A program made the translations under genes and the position numbers. 54,950 nucleotides of DNA from positions 1 through 54,950 of the forward strand of contig NZ_CAJUCP010000038.1 of NCBI RefSeq assembly GCF_910585425.1. The letters run 5' to 3'. The notes beneath the pieces are model-generated. The model worked only from the letters and a program-made list of their open reading frames with translations, was not told where the DNA came from and did not search any database. Positions 26,440 to 35,226 of the stretch are shown piece by piece (position 1 is the first letter of the stretch; each line of letters begins with the position of its first letter). Origin of the DNA: an uncultured Acetatifactor sp. GTDB taxonomy: Bacteria > Bacillota > Clostridia > Lachnospirales > Lachnospiraceae.

Positions 26440-29084
26440 TACGGGTAAGGAATGGAAAGACGCTGCGCAGGATTTCCCGGAAGATTCTGAAGGCCTCCGG
26501 CGGGCGCAACATCATCGCCATGACGGCCATCGCCATGACAGCCATGCTCTTCACCGCCATGCTGACCATGGGCGGTTCCGTGCTGGAGACGGTGCAGCAG
26601 GATACGTTCCGCCAGGTGGGCGGGGATTTCCACGGGGGCTTCAAGCGCCTCACCGAGGACCAGACGGAAGAGCTGCGCATGGACGGGCGGATTCGGGAAA
26701 GCGGCGCCCGGTTAGGGGTGGGCGTGCTGTCCGGGGCGCCCTTTGACAAGCAGTATACGGAAGTCAGCTATATGGAGGAAAATTATGCGGAACACAGCTT
26801 CTGCACCGTAGCCGAGGGCAGACCGCCTGCCTCGGGAAAGGAAATCGCCTGTGACAGCCGGGTGCTGGAGCTGCTGGGCATTGCGCCCAGGGTGGGAGCG
26901 GAGGTTCCCCTGACCATTTCCCTGGGCCATGGAACCGCCAGGCAGCAGGATGTCACAGATACCTTCATCCTCACAGGCTGGTGGGCCTTTGACACAGCCG
27001 GCACGGCGGCCAATGTCCGTGTGTCGGAGGAGTATGCGGAAAGCGTCCTTTCCGGCCATGGATTTCAGGGGAACAGCGATTTCTCCGGCAGTTGGTCGCT
27101 GAACGTGTTCCTCTCCTCCGGCGCCCATATCCAGGAGGAGCTGCAGCAGCTTCTTGCCGACCACGGCTATCAGAGCGAGTCCATGGGGGAGGAGGGATAC
27201 GTGAATCTGGGCGTGAACTGGGGCTACCTGAATTCGCCGATGGAGGGCCGGGATGCCACCGAGCTGGCGGCGCTGGGCTTTCTGCTGCTGGTGGTGCTGC
27301 TGGGGGGATATCTGGTGATCTACAACATTTTCCAGATTTCCGTCTCCAATGACATCCGGTTCTACGGCCTCTTAAAGACCATCGGCACCACGCCGGGACA
27401 GATCCGGGGCATCGTCCGGGGCCAGGCCTTTACCCTCTCGCTGGGAGGCATTCCGGCAGGGCTGGCGCTGGGGTGGCTCCTGGGGGCCTGGATTTCCCCC
27501 ATGCTCCAAAATCTGGGCTACGGCAGGATCTCCGAGATCAGCGCGGATGGCCGGATATTTGTTTTCGCGACTTTATTTACACTGTTTACCGTATTCCTCT
27601 CCTGCAGCAAGCCCGGGAGGCTGGCGGGCAAGGTGTCGCCGGTGGAGGCCGTCCGGTATACGGACGGGGCCAGGGGCCTGGGGAAGAAGAAAAGACATGT
27701 CAAAGGAGGCGGCACCCCTTTGGGCATGGCGGCGGCAAATCTGTGCCGGAATCGGAAAAAGACGCTGCTTACCGTGCTCTCCCTGGCCCTGGCGGCTGTG
27801 CTGTTCCAGACGGTCTTCGCCCTGGGCGGCGGCTTTGACATGGACAAATTCCTGCGGCGCTTTGTAGTCAGCGACTTTGTGGTGGGGGATGCCGGTTATT
27901 TAAGCCGGGGCTATGCGGACGGCTCTCTGACCCAGAGGGACGTGGAGGCGATCGTTTCCACCGGCTATGTGGCGGAGGGAGGCATTACCTGGCAGGAACT
28001 GCGGGTCTCCGCCGCTGTGCCGGAATCATATTACCGCTATCATTGGAGCGGTATCTATGAGGAGGAGACGCTGGGAAAGCGCATGGAACGCCTACGCCAG
28101 CCGGACGGGGGCTACAGCCAGCCCATACAGCTCTACGGCCTGGAGGCTTTCCCCATGGAACAGCTCACCGTCCTGGAGGGCAGCCTGGAGGCCCTGGCGG
28201 ATCCCTCTGGGCATGCCGTCGCGGCCGTCTGTCAGACAGACGACTATGGACAGCCGATTCCAGGCAGCCATTACGCCGCTTTGGGGGACAGCGTCACCGT
28301 CCGCTATGAGGAGGACTGGTGCACGCGCGCCTGGGAGGACGGCAGGGAGCTGACGGCTGAGGAGGTGGAGGTCATGAACCCGGATGGCTACTATCTCTCG
28401 GCGGAGCGATACCGCACCGTGACCTATACCGTGGCAGCCCTGGTGACCATGCCGGAGCCCATGACCAGCCGGTATTACAGCGGCGCGGGCTTCGTCCTGG
28501 CGGCGGATGTCCTGAAACGGGACGGCAATGCCCCGTTCTGCCTGAACTATCTGTGCGACGGAAAGGAAGGGAAGGGGGAGGCGCTGGCGGACTTCCTGGC
28601 CCAATATACCGGGAGGACCGCGCCGGATCTGGATTATGAGGGGAAGGAGGACTATTACCAGGCCTTCTCCGGAATCCGGAACACGGTGCTGGTCATGGGC
28701 GGCGTCCTCTCCGGGCTGCTGGCCATGGTGGGAGCGCTGAACTTCCTAAACGGGGAGCTGACCTCCATCCTGGCCAGGAGGAAGGAGTTGGCTGTCCTCC
28801 AGGCGGTAGGCATGACCGGGGGGCAGCTAAAGCGGATGCTGGGGGCGGAAGGGATGCTCCACGCCCTGCTGGCCGGGGCCCTCTCCCTGGTCCTGGGGCT
28901 GGCGGCAGGCGGGATGCTTGACATTGCGCTGGGCCGGACCCTGTGGTTCTTCACCTTCCGGCTGAACCTCTGGCCTGTCCTGGGGCTGGCGCTGGCCTAC
29001 CTGGCCCTGGGGGCGGCTATTCCTCTGGCTGTCTATCATTTTGCCGCCAAAGAGACCGCGGTGGAGCGGCTGCGGCAGGAGTGA
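26436..29084 (+). CDS. FtsX-type ABC permease (module 4)
   Basis: The largest of the three permeases at 882 residues: TM at about 25-45, three TMs at about 280-410, a second FtsX unit with TM near 445, an extended extracytoplasmic domain (about 465-745), last TMs to 870, and the C-terminus ETAVERLRQE. The second extracytoplasmic domain is larger than in the module 2 and 3 paralogues, which may reflect a different ligand. The start codon is coupled to the ATPase stop. Confidence 0.9.
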   Translation: MIRVRNGKTLRRISRKILKASGGRNIIAMTAIAMTAMLFTAMLTMGGSVLETVQQDTFRQVGGDFHGGFKRLTEDQTEELRMDGRIRESGARLGVGVLSGAPFDKQYTEVSYMEENYAEHSFCTVAEGRPPASGKEIACDSRVLELLGIAPRVGAEVPLTISLGHGTARQQDVTDTFILTGWWAFDTAGTAANVRVSEEYAESVLSGHGFQGNSDFSGSWSLNVFLSSGAHIQEELQQLLADHGYQSESMGEEGYVNLGVNWGYLNSPMEGRDATELAALGFLLLVVLLGGYLVIYNIFQISVSNDIRFYGLLKTIGTTPGQIRGIVRGQAFTLSLGGIPAGLALGWLLGAWISPMLQNLGYGRISEISADGRIFVFATLFTLFTVFLSCSKPGRLAGKVSPVEAVRYTDGARGLGKKKRHVKGGGTPLGMAAANLCRNRKKTLLTVLSLALAAVLFQTVFALGGGFDMDKFLRRFVVSDFVVGDAGYLSRGYADGSLTQRDVEAIVSTGYVAEGGITWQELRVSAAVPESYYRYHWSGIYEEETLGKRMERLRQPDGGYSQPIQLYGLEAFPMEQLTVLEGSLEALADPSGHAVAAVCQTDDYGQPIPGSHYAALGDSVTVRYEEDWCTRAWEDGRELTAEEVEVMNPDGYYLSAERYRTVTYTVAALVTMPEPMTSRYYSGAGFVLAADVLKRDGNAPFCLNYLCDGKEGKGEALADFLAQYTGRTAPDLDYEGKEDYYQAFSGIRNTVLVMGGVLSGLLAMVGALNFLNGELTSILARRKELAVLQAVGMTGGQLKRMLGAEGMLHALLAGALSLVLGLAAGGMLDIALGRTLWFFTFRLNLWPVLGLALAYLALGAAIPLAVYHFAAKETAVERLRQE

Positions 29085-29137
29085 GGGACATCCTGAAGCA
29101 GGGAATCCATAGAAAAAAGAGACGGGACGGAACAAAA

Positions 29138-29836
29138 ATGGGAAATGCTCAGGCGAAAAATATTCTGATCATCGATGACGACATGCACATCGGAAACATG
29201 CTGGAGGAAGCGCTGGCCAGGGAGGGCTACGGCGTCTCCCGGGCCTACTCCGGGACGGAAGCCCTCCTGGTGCTGAACGGTGCCAGGCCGGACCTCATTC
29301 TGCTGGACCTGATGCTGCCGGGGCTGGACGGGGAGGAGGTGCTGCCGCGGATAATGGAAGAAGAGCGTTCCAGGGGGATTCCCGTGATCGTGGTGAGCGC
29401 CAAGGTGGACATCGACAAGAAAGCGGAGCTGCTGCTGGGCGGCGCGGCGGATTATGTGACGAAGCCCTTCGCCATGAAGGAGCTTCTGGCCAGGATTTCC
29501 GTACAACTGCGCAGGCCCTCCGGGGCGGCCGTGGCCCCTGTCCTGGAATTTGGCGGTATCACGCTGAACACGGATACCCACATGGTCAGCCTGGGCAGCG
29601 CGGAAGTAAGGCTGACCAGGACGGAGTACGCCATTTTAAAGCTCCTCATGGGCAACCCCTCCCAGGTGGTGACCAAGTCCCTGCTGTTGGAGCGGATCAG
29701 CCGGGACACGCCGGACTGCACGGACAGCTCCCTGAAGATGCATGTCAGCAACCTGCGGAAAAAACTGCGGGAGGCGACGGGGAAAGACTACATCGAAGCA
29801 GTCTGGGGGATCGGCTTTAAGATGCGCGGGGAATGA
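29138..29836 (+). CDS. OmpR-family response regulator (module 5)
   Basis: The 232-residue protein has a receiver domain (ILIIDDDMHI; D57 in LDLMLPGLDGE; K in VTKPF) and a winged helix (LTRTEYAILKLLMGNPS, KMHVSNLRKKLRE, WGIGFKM). I take ATG 29138; the long upstream open frame is only readthrough on the permease end. Its kinase is not adjacent but follows the two transporter genes, so the order is RR-ATPase-permease-HK as in some lantibiotic immunity loci. The repeats after its stop are probably its own targets. Confidence 0.92.
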   Translation: MGNAQAKNILIIDDDMHIGNMLEEALAREGYGVSRAYSGTEALLVLNGARPDLILLDLMLPGLDGEEVLPRIMEEERSRGIPVIVVSAKVDIDKKAELLLGGAADYVTKPFAMKELLARISVQLRRPSGAAVAPVLEFGGITLNTDTHMVSLGSAEVRLTRTEYAILKLLMGNPSQVVTKSLLLERISRDTPDCTDSSLKMHVSNLRKKLREATGKDYIEAVWGIGFKMRGE

Positions 29837-29839
29837 ATC

Positions 29840-29895
29840 TTTACCGTTTCTTTACTGTTTCCTTTACCGGTTTCTTTACTGTCCGGGGATAGAAT
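29840..29895 (+). promoter_or_regulatory. Four TTTAC direct repeats and promoter before the ABC-2 operon
   Basis: TTTAC begins at 29840, 29851, 29863 and 29875, i.e. 11, 12 and 12 bp apart, each within a TTTC(C)TTTAC(C/T)G context. TAGAAT at 29890-29895 is a likely -10. Repeats at one helical turn upstream of a -10 are typical of OmpR-family activation. Confidence 0.65.
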
Positions 29896-29975
29896 GGCAG
29901 TATCTCATAAAACAGCGGCTGCCGGAACCGGAATCGGCCTGTTAGCTGCGGTATTGGAATCAGGAGGTTGTGCAT

Positions 29976-30890
29976 ATGGAATATGTTCTGCAAACGAATT
30001 CATTGACCAAGAAGTACAAGCATTTCAAGGCGCTGAGCGAGCTGTCCATGAATGTCCCCAAGGGGGCGATTTACGGCTTTGTAGGAAAGAACGGCGCCGG
30101 CAAGACCACATTGATCCGGCTGATCTGCGGGCTGCAGTTCCCCACCTCGGGGGGCTATACCCTGTACGGCAGGAAGGACACGGACAAGGATATCTCCAAA
30201 TCCCGCAGAAGGATGGGGGCCGTGGTGGAGACGCCCTCCATCTACCTGGACATGACGGCCCAGGACAATCTGAAGCAGCAGTACAGCATCCTGGGGCTGC
30301 CCAGCTATGACGGGATGCAGGACATCCTGAAGCTGGTGGGGCTCTCGGACACCGGGAAGAAAATAGCCCGCCATTTTTCCCTGGGGATGCGCCAGCGGCT
30401 GGGCATCGCCATCGCCCTGGTGGGCTCCCCGGACTTCCTGATGCTGGATGAACCGGTGAACGGCTTGGATCCCCAGGGGATTATCGAGATGCGGGAATTG
30501 ATCCTGAAGCTGAACCGGGAGCAGCAGATTACTTTCCTGATATCCAGCCACATCCTGGATGAGCTGTCCAGGCTGGCCACCCACTACGGCTTCATCGACA
30601 GGGGGCAGATGGTGAGGGAAATCAGCGCGGCAGACCTGGAGAGCGCCTGCCGGAAATGCATCCGCCTGGAAGTCACCGACACGGGGGCCCTGGCCCGTGT
30701 GCTGGACGGCATGGAGGTGGAGTACAGGATCGTCTCCGACAGAGAGGCGGATGTATACGCAAAAGTCAATGTATCCAGGCTGACCCTGGCTCTGGCGGAG
30801 GAAAACTGTGAGGTGATCTCCATGCAGGAGCGGGACGAAAGCCTGGAGAGCTATTATATCAGTCTGATAGGAGGGCAGAAGAATGACTAA
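29976..30890 (+). CDS. ABC ATPase, lantibiotic-immunity type (module 5)
   Basis: This 304-residue ATPase belongs to the BcrA/LanF-like branch, distinct from the MacB-like ones nearby: Walker A GKNGAGKTT, signature FSLGMRQRLGIA (LSxGMxQR type), Walker B FLMLDEP and NGLD. The C-terminal 80 residues form the usual accessory domain. ATG 29976 follows CAGGAGG. It overlaps the permease gene by 8 bp. Confidence 0.92.
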   Translation: MEYVLQTNSLTKKYKHFKALSELSMNVPKGAIYGFVGKNGAGKTTLIRLICGLQFPTSGGYTLYGRKDTDKDISKSRRRMGAVVETPSIYLDMTAQDNLKQQYSILGLPSYDGMQDILKLVGLSDTGKKIARHFSLGMRQRLGIAIALVGSPDFLMLDEPVNGLDPQGIIEMRELILKLNREQQITFLISSHILDELSRLATHYGFIDRGQMVREISAADLESACRKCIRLEVTDTGALARVLDGMEVEYRIVSDREADVYAKVNVSRLTLALAEENCEVISMQERDESLESYYISLIGGQKND

Positions 30891-31710
30891 ACTATTGTCG
30901 GCAAATTTCCTGCGTTTGAAGAAGAATAAGGTATTTTGGGGCGGCTTGATACTGATGGCGGCATGGGGGATATTCGTGCCGGTAAAGCTGCATATGGATG
31001 CCATAGAGATGAACTATGCGGACAGGGTAGAGGACGGATTCTTTGCCTGCGCCATGTTCATAGGTATTTTCATAGCGGTATTCTGCAGCCTGTTCCTCGG
31101 CACGGAATACAATGACGGAACCATGCGGAACAAGATTATCGTGGGCGGAAAGCGCTCGGCAATCTACCTGGCGAATGCGGTGGTCTCCTGCGCGGCGGGG
31201 CTTGCCATGTGCGCGGCGTACCTGCTGCCCTACCTTTGTGTGGGGATGCCGCTGATGGGAGCCTTTTGCGTCCCCGGGGAGATGGTCATGCTGACGATGC
31301 TTACGGTACTGCTTCTCTCGGCGGCTCTTTCCTCTGTCTTCACCTGCATCGCCATGGTCTGCCAGAACAAGGCTGCCACGGCTGTCATCTGCATCCTGCT
31401 GGCCTTTGGCTCTCTGATGTCGGGAATGGTACTGAATGAGATGCTGGAAGCGCCGCCGACGCACATGCTCTATTCCCTGGATGAGAATGGCGAAATGTCC
31501 TCCTCCGAGGAGCCGAACCCCAAATACTTAGAGGGGACGAAGCGGGAGATCGTCCAGACCCTTTACGATATCAACCCGGGCGGGCAGGCCATCCAGTGCG
31601 CCGGGATGACGGCTGTGAACCCGCTGCGGCTTCCCCTTTACTCCCTTGCGATTATCGTGCTGGCCACTGGTGCGGGCTGCGTCCTGTTCCGGAAAAGAGA
31701 TTTGAAGTAA
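30883..31710 (+). CDS. ABC-2 type permease (module 5)
   Basis: The 275-residue membrane protein has about six TM helices (around 18-38, 55-75, 100-122, 135-160, 168-188, 245-265) and a hydrophilic loop at about 190-240. It is similar in plan to lantibiotic-immunity permeases (BcrB/LanE-like), whose job is to remove peptides from the membrane. Overlapping its ATPase gene and followed by a kinase gene after 33 bp, it completes an RR-ABC-HK operon. Confidence 0.85.
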   Translation: MTKLLSANFLRLKKNKVFWGGLILMAAWGIFVPVKLHMDAIEMNYADRVEDGFFACAMFIGIFIAVFCSLFLGTEYNDGTMRNKIIVGGKRSAIYLANAVVSCAAGLAMCAAYLLPYLCVGMPLMGAFCVPGEMVMLTMLTVLLLSAALSSVFTCIAMVCQNKAATAVICILLAFGSLMSGMVLNEMLEAPPTHMLYSLDENGEMSSSEEPNPKYLEGTKREIVQTLYDINPGGQAIQCAGMTAVNPLRLPLYSLAIIVLATGAGCVLFRKRDLK

Positions 31711-31743
31711 AAGGAGGCGAAAGACTGAAATGAGAGGACTGTC

Positions 31744-32643
31744 ATGATGGTATGGTTATGGAGCTTTATCGGCATTCTTGTACTGCTTATTCTGGGGCTG
31801 CTCCTCAAAATACACATGCTGCGAAAGGCCGCGGGGGAGATTGCGGAGGCCTTTGCCGACAGGCTTGCCACCGATACCAACACGCTGATCGACATTTCCG
31901 GCAGGGACAGGCAGATGCGCCGCTTGGCGGATGAGGTCAATGTACAGCTTCGCAGGCTCCGGGCGGAGCGTCACAGGTTCTGCCAGGGAGACGCGGAGCT
32001 GAAGGCGGCGGTCACCAATATCTCCCATGACCTGCGGACGCCCCTGACCGCCATCTGCGGATATCTTGACCTGCTGGAAAAAGAGGAAAAATCAGATACG
32101 ATAGAACGTTATATCGATATCATCCGGAACCGCTCCCAGCTATTGGTCTTGCTGACGGAGGAGCTTTTCCGCTATTCTGTCCTCCTTTCCAGGGAAAGCG
32201 ACGCCCCCGCGGAGCCCGTGGTCCTGAACCAGGTGCTGGAGGAGAGCATAGCGGCGGCCTACACCGCTTTGACGCAGCGCGGCATTACCCCCAGGATACG
32301 GATGCCGCAGGAGAAGGTGGTCCGGATGCTGGACGGTGCCGCCCTGTCCCGGGTATTCGCCAATCTGCTGCAGAATGCCGTAAAGTATAGCAGCGGAGAC
32401 CTGGAGATTACCCTGGAAAGCACAGGGGAGATCGTCTTTGCCAACACGGCCCCCGGGCTGGACGAGATACAGGTGGGTAGGCTGTTCGACCGCTTTTTTA
32501 CCGTGGAGTCCGCCAGGAAGTCCACCGGGCTGGGGCTGGCGATTGCCAGGAGCCTGGTGGAGCAGATGGGCGGGAGCATATCGGCGGAATACACGGATGA
32601 CAGGCTGCATATCTGGATTTTCTTCCGGGAGAGGGGCGGCTGA
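31744..32643 (+). CDS. Sensor histidine kinase (module 5)
   Basis: This 299-residue kinase has a single N-terminal TM (about 4-24), a HAMP-like linker and a dimerisation helix with H95 (NISHDLRTPL). The ATPase domain has NLLQNAVKYS and STGLGLAIA. The region that normally reads DxGxGI is NTAPGLDE, a known variant in small lantibiotic-type kinases. With no extracellular sensor, it is likely to respond through the ABC-2 complex or at the membrane surface. Partner regulator: 29138. Confidence 0.88.
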   Translation: MMVWLWSFIGILVLLILGLLLKIHMLRKAAGEIAEAFADRLATDTNTLIDISGRDRQMRRLADEVNVQLRRLRAERHRFCQGDAELKAAVTNISHDLRTPLTAICGYLDLLEKEEKSDTIERYIDIIRNRSQLLVLLTEELFRYSVLLSRESDAPAEPVVLNQVLEESIAAAYTALTQRGITPRIRMPQEKVVRMLDGAALSRVFANLLQNAVKYSSGDLEITLESTGEIVFANTAPGLDEIQVGRLFDRFFTVESARKSTGLGLAIARSLVEQMGGSISAEYTDDRLHIWIFFRERGG

Positions 32644-32725
32644 GAAAAAGGTTCCGCAGAAGAGCGCGCTTTCAGGGCCTGGCCCGGGAGCGCAGGATGT
32701 GAAGCACGGGAAGGAGGAAACGGCA

Positions 32726-33259
32726 ATGCAGTATACGGCAAGATATCGGTCGCCCATGGGTGAAATCCTGCTGGCCGCCGACGGAACCGGCCTGACAGGA
32801 CTGTGGTTCGAGGGCGCGAAGTATTATGCCGGGGGCCTTGACCCGGAGCATGAGGAAAGGGAGCTGCCGGTTTTTGGAGATGTCAGGAAATGGCTGGACA
32901 TTTATTTTACCGGAAAAGAACCGGATTTCACGCCGCCCGTCCATATGACGGGCTCTCCGTTCAGGCTGGGCGTGTGGGAGCTCCTGCGGCAGATTCCCTA
33001 TGGGGAGACGGTGACCTACGGGGAGCTGGCCCAGGCGGTGGCAGGGCAGCGGGGGCTTTCCCGTATGTCCGCCCAGGCGGTGGGCGGCGCGGTGGGGCAC
33101 AATCCCATTTCCATCATCGTCCCCTGCCACCGGGTGGTGGGGGCTGACGGCAGCCTGACGGGATATGCGGGCGGGGTGGCCAAAAAAGAGCGGCTCCTTG
33201 CTCTGGAAGGCGTGGACATGGGGAAGCTGTTCCTGCCCGCAAAGGGAACAGCATTATAG
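32726..33259 (+). CDS. ogt: Methylated-DNA--protein-cysteine S-methyltransferase
   Basis: The 177-residue Ogt/AGT protein repairs O6-alkylguanine by moving the alkyl group to its own Cys. The active site is IVPCHRVVG. The DNA-binding helix region is RMSAQAVGGAVGHNP. ATG 32726 follows GAAGGAGGAAA; the long upstream frame is readthrough on the kinase gene. It is 82 bp after the kinase and may be co-transcribed with it, but nothing suggests a shared function. Confidence 0.93.
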   Translation: MQYTARYRSPMGEILLAADGTGLTGLWFEGAKYYAGGLDPEHEERELPVFGDVRKWLDIYFTGKEPDFTPPVHMTGSPFRLGVWELLRQIPYGETVTYGELAQAVAGQRGLSRMSAQAVGGAVGHNPISIIVPCHRVVGADGSLTGYAGGVAKKERLLALEGVDMGKLFLPAKGTAL

Positions 33260-33268
33260 GGAAACCGT

Positions 33269-33317
33269 ATGCGCAGGGTGAAAGAAGACGATACTGCCGT
33301 CAATTCGCCCTGCGCAT
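33269..33317 (+). repeat. 14-bp inverted repeat touching the TlpA-2 promoter
   Basis: ATGCGCAGGGTGAA (33269-33282) pairs with TTCGCCCTGCGCAT (33304-33317) with a single G-U. No T-tract follows, and the right arm abuts the -35 box. It may end the ogt transcript or serve as an operator. Confidence 0.6.
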
Positions 33318-33345
33318 TGACTTAGGACGGATTTCAGGCTATAAT
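33317..33345 (+). promoter_or_regulatory. Promoter of the second TlpA cassette
   Basis: TTGACT (33317-33322), a 17-bp spacer, then consensus TATAAT (33340-33345). Confidence 0.8.
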
Positions 33346-33403
33346 AAATCCGGGACTATAAAAATACGCGCATGCGCGGAAAATTTCGATTATGAGGTGC
33401 TAT

Positions 33404-34066
33404 ATGGTTGACAGGAAAAAGAAGATGTTGCGGAGGAACGGATGCCTGGCGGCGGTTTGTGCCCTTTTGCTGGCGGGGATGCTCAGCGGCTGTGCCGGCG
33501 GCGGGGACGGGGGAGCGCAGAGCGGGGCTCCTTCGGAGAACGCGCAGCAGGCGGAGAGCGGCGGCTCCCAGGCAGAGACGGCCCAGGACGGAGAGGAGGG
33601 CCAGGAGGCCTCTGTGTCCTTCGAGGCCCGGGACATGGAGGGGAATGCCGTCACCGCGGATATCTTCGGCCAGTCCAGGCTCACCATGGTGAATGTGTGG
33701 GCCACCTATTGCAATCCCTGCCTCAGCGAGATGCCGGACCTGGGGGAGCTGGCCGGGGAATACGACACCGCCGACTTCCAGCTGATCGGCATCATCAGCG
33801 ATGTGCCGGAGATAGTGAAGGGCGTGGATGAGGAGAAGGCGGAGAAGGCCATGGAAGAGGCCCGGAGCCTGATAGAGAGGACGGAGGCGAGCTATACGCA
33901 CCTGCCGATCAATGCCTCCCTGCAGAAGGCCCTGCTGGCGGATGTGACGGCTGTTCCCACCACCTTCTTCGTGGACGGGGAAGGCAAGGTGCTGGGCACG
34001 GTGGTAGGAGCCCGGGACAAGGAGAGCTGGAAGGAGCTTATAGACGCGCTTCTGGCGGAGCTGTAG
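33404..34066 (+). CDS. TlpA-like thiol-disulfide lipoprotein, copy 2
   Basis: The 220-residue lipoprotein has a basic N-terminus, a hydrophobic stretch and the lipobox MLSGC, followed by a Gly/Ser/Glu/Gln-rich linker. The thioredoxin-fold domain has active site CNPC (WATYCNPCLSEMP) and VPTTFFVDG around the cis-Pro. The ATG at 33404 has GAGGTG 4-10 bases upstream; the ATG at 33392 lies before that site. It corresponds to the 3331 gene but is much more GC-rich, so the two cassettes have different histories. Confidence 0.88.
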   Translation: MVDRKKKMLRRNGCLAAVCALLLAGMLSGCAGGGDGGAQSGAPSENAQQAESGGSQAETAQDGEEGQEASVSFEARDMEGNAVTADIFGQSRLTMVNVWATYCNPCLSEMPDLGELAGEYDTADFQLIGIISDVPEIVKGVDEEKAEKAMEEARSLIERTEASYTHLPINASLQKALLADVTAVPTTFFVDGEGKVLGTVVGARDKESWKELIDALLAEL

Positions 34067-34094
34067 GAGCCGAAGGGCAGCGGAGGGCAGGACA

Positions 34095-34304
34095 TTGGAC
34101 AGGGACAGGAGAGACGGCAGCAGCGGCGGGAACAGCAAAGGCCGCGGGGAGGCCGGGGGCCGGGGCAGGCCCGGAAGGTACGGATGGCTCTTTGGCCTGC
34201 TGGCCGGGGCAGTGTTTTTAGGGATAGGCGCGGCCCGGGGAGAGCTGGCCGCGATCTGGCAAAAAGCGGTGATGATCTGCATGGAGTGCATCGGGATAGG
34301 ATAG
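34095..34304 (+). CDS. CD1871A-family CXXC mini-protein, copy 2
   Basis: In this 69-residue protein a Gly/Arg-rich cytoplasmic N-terminus of about 28 residues precedes one TM helix (YGWLFGLLAGAVFLGIG), and the conserved end is VMICMECIGIG with CMEC as the CXXC. No ATG is available before the TM; a TTG at 34095 follows GGAGGGCAGGACA. The C-terminal nonapeptide matches copy 1 except at two positions. It lies between TlpA and polyferredoxin genes, as in copy 1. Confidence 0.82.
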   Translation: MDRDRRDGSSGGNSKGRGEAGGRGRPGRYGWLFGLLAGAVFLGIGAARGELAAIWQKAVMICMECIGIG

Positions 34305-34319
34305 GGGAGGTTCCGCCCT

Positions 34320-35186
34320 ATGGGGCCTGCGGGTTCCGGCGGCAGGGCGGGAATTGGGATGAAAAAGTTACGAACGGTTGTACAGATTGCTTTTACCATA
34401 TTTACGAACGGATACGCCTATGGCTTCCTGAACGGGAAGATCTACCAGGGGTCGCTTAAGTACGTCTGCGTTCCGGGGCTGAACTGCTATTCCTGCCCCG
34501 GCGCGGTGGCCTCCTGTCCCCTGGGGGCGCTGCAGGCCCTGCTGAACAGGAGAGGCTTCCAGGTGCCCTTTGCCATGCTGGGGTTCTTCTTCCTCTTCGG
34601 GAGCGTCTTCGGGCGGTTCATCTGCGGGTGGCTGTGCCCCTTCGGGCTGGTGCAGGACCTCCTGCACAAGATTCCCCTTTTCCGTAAACGGAAGAGGCTG
34701 CCCTTCCACCATATCCTGAAATACGGCAGGTATGCGGCGCTGGTCGGCCTGGCGGGCATAGGCTCCCTGTTCCTGTTCGGGGGCTTCGCCAAGGTGCCGG
34801 CCTTCTGTAAGTATCTGTGCCCCTCGGGGACCTTTTTCGGGGCGCTGCCCCTGATGGCTTCCAATGAGGCCCTGCGGGACCAGGCGGGAGGGCTGTTCTT
34901 CTGGAAGCTGGGGATATTGCTGGTATTGCTGCTTCTGTCCGTGAAGGTCTACCGGCCCTTCTGCCAGTACCTGTGTCCCTTGGGTGCCATCTACGGCTGG
35001 TTCAACCGCTTCAGCCTGGTGCAGGTGCACTGGGAGAAGGAGCGCTGCACCTCCTGTAAGGCCTGCCAGAGGGCCTGCCCGGTGGATCTGGCCCCGGAGG
35101 AGATCTCCAGGTCCCCCGAGTGCATCCGCTGCGGGAAGTGCGCGGAGGCCTGTCCGGCGGACTGCCTGCATTTTGGCAGGCGCTGA
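34320..35186 (+). CDS. NapH/YccM-like membrane polyferredoxin, copy 2
   Basis: The product of up to 288 residues has the same motif order as copy 1: CYSCPGAVASCPLGAL, CGWLCPFGLVQ, CKYLCPSGTFFG, CQYLCPLGAIYG, then CTSCKACQRACPVD and CIRCGKCAEACPAD. ATG 34320 is preceded by GGGGAGG; ATG 34359 (MKKLRTVVQ) aligns better with copy 1 and may be the real start. It ends the TlpA-CD1871A-polyferredoxin cassette. Role inferred: electron delivery across the membrane to the TlpA lipoprotein. Confidence 0.87.
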   Translation: MGPAGSGGRAGIGMKKLRTVVQIAFTIFTNGYAYGFLNGKIYQGSLKYVCVPGLNCYSCPGAVASCPLGALQALLNRRGFQVPFAMLGFFFLFGSVFGRFICGWLCPFGLVQDLLHKIPLFRKRKRLPFHHILKYGRYAALVGLAGIGSLFLFGGFAKVPAFCKYLCPSGTFFGALPLMASNEALRDQAGGLFFWKLGILLVLLLLSVKVYRPFCQYLCPLGAIYGWFNRFSLVQVHWEKERCTSCKACQRACPVDLAPEEISRSPECIRCGKCAEACPADCLHFGRR

Positions 35187-35226
35187 GGCTGCGCCATGGG
35201 GCCGGAATTTCGCGGCTATGGCTTAT

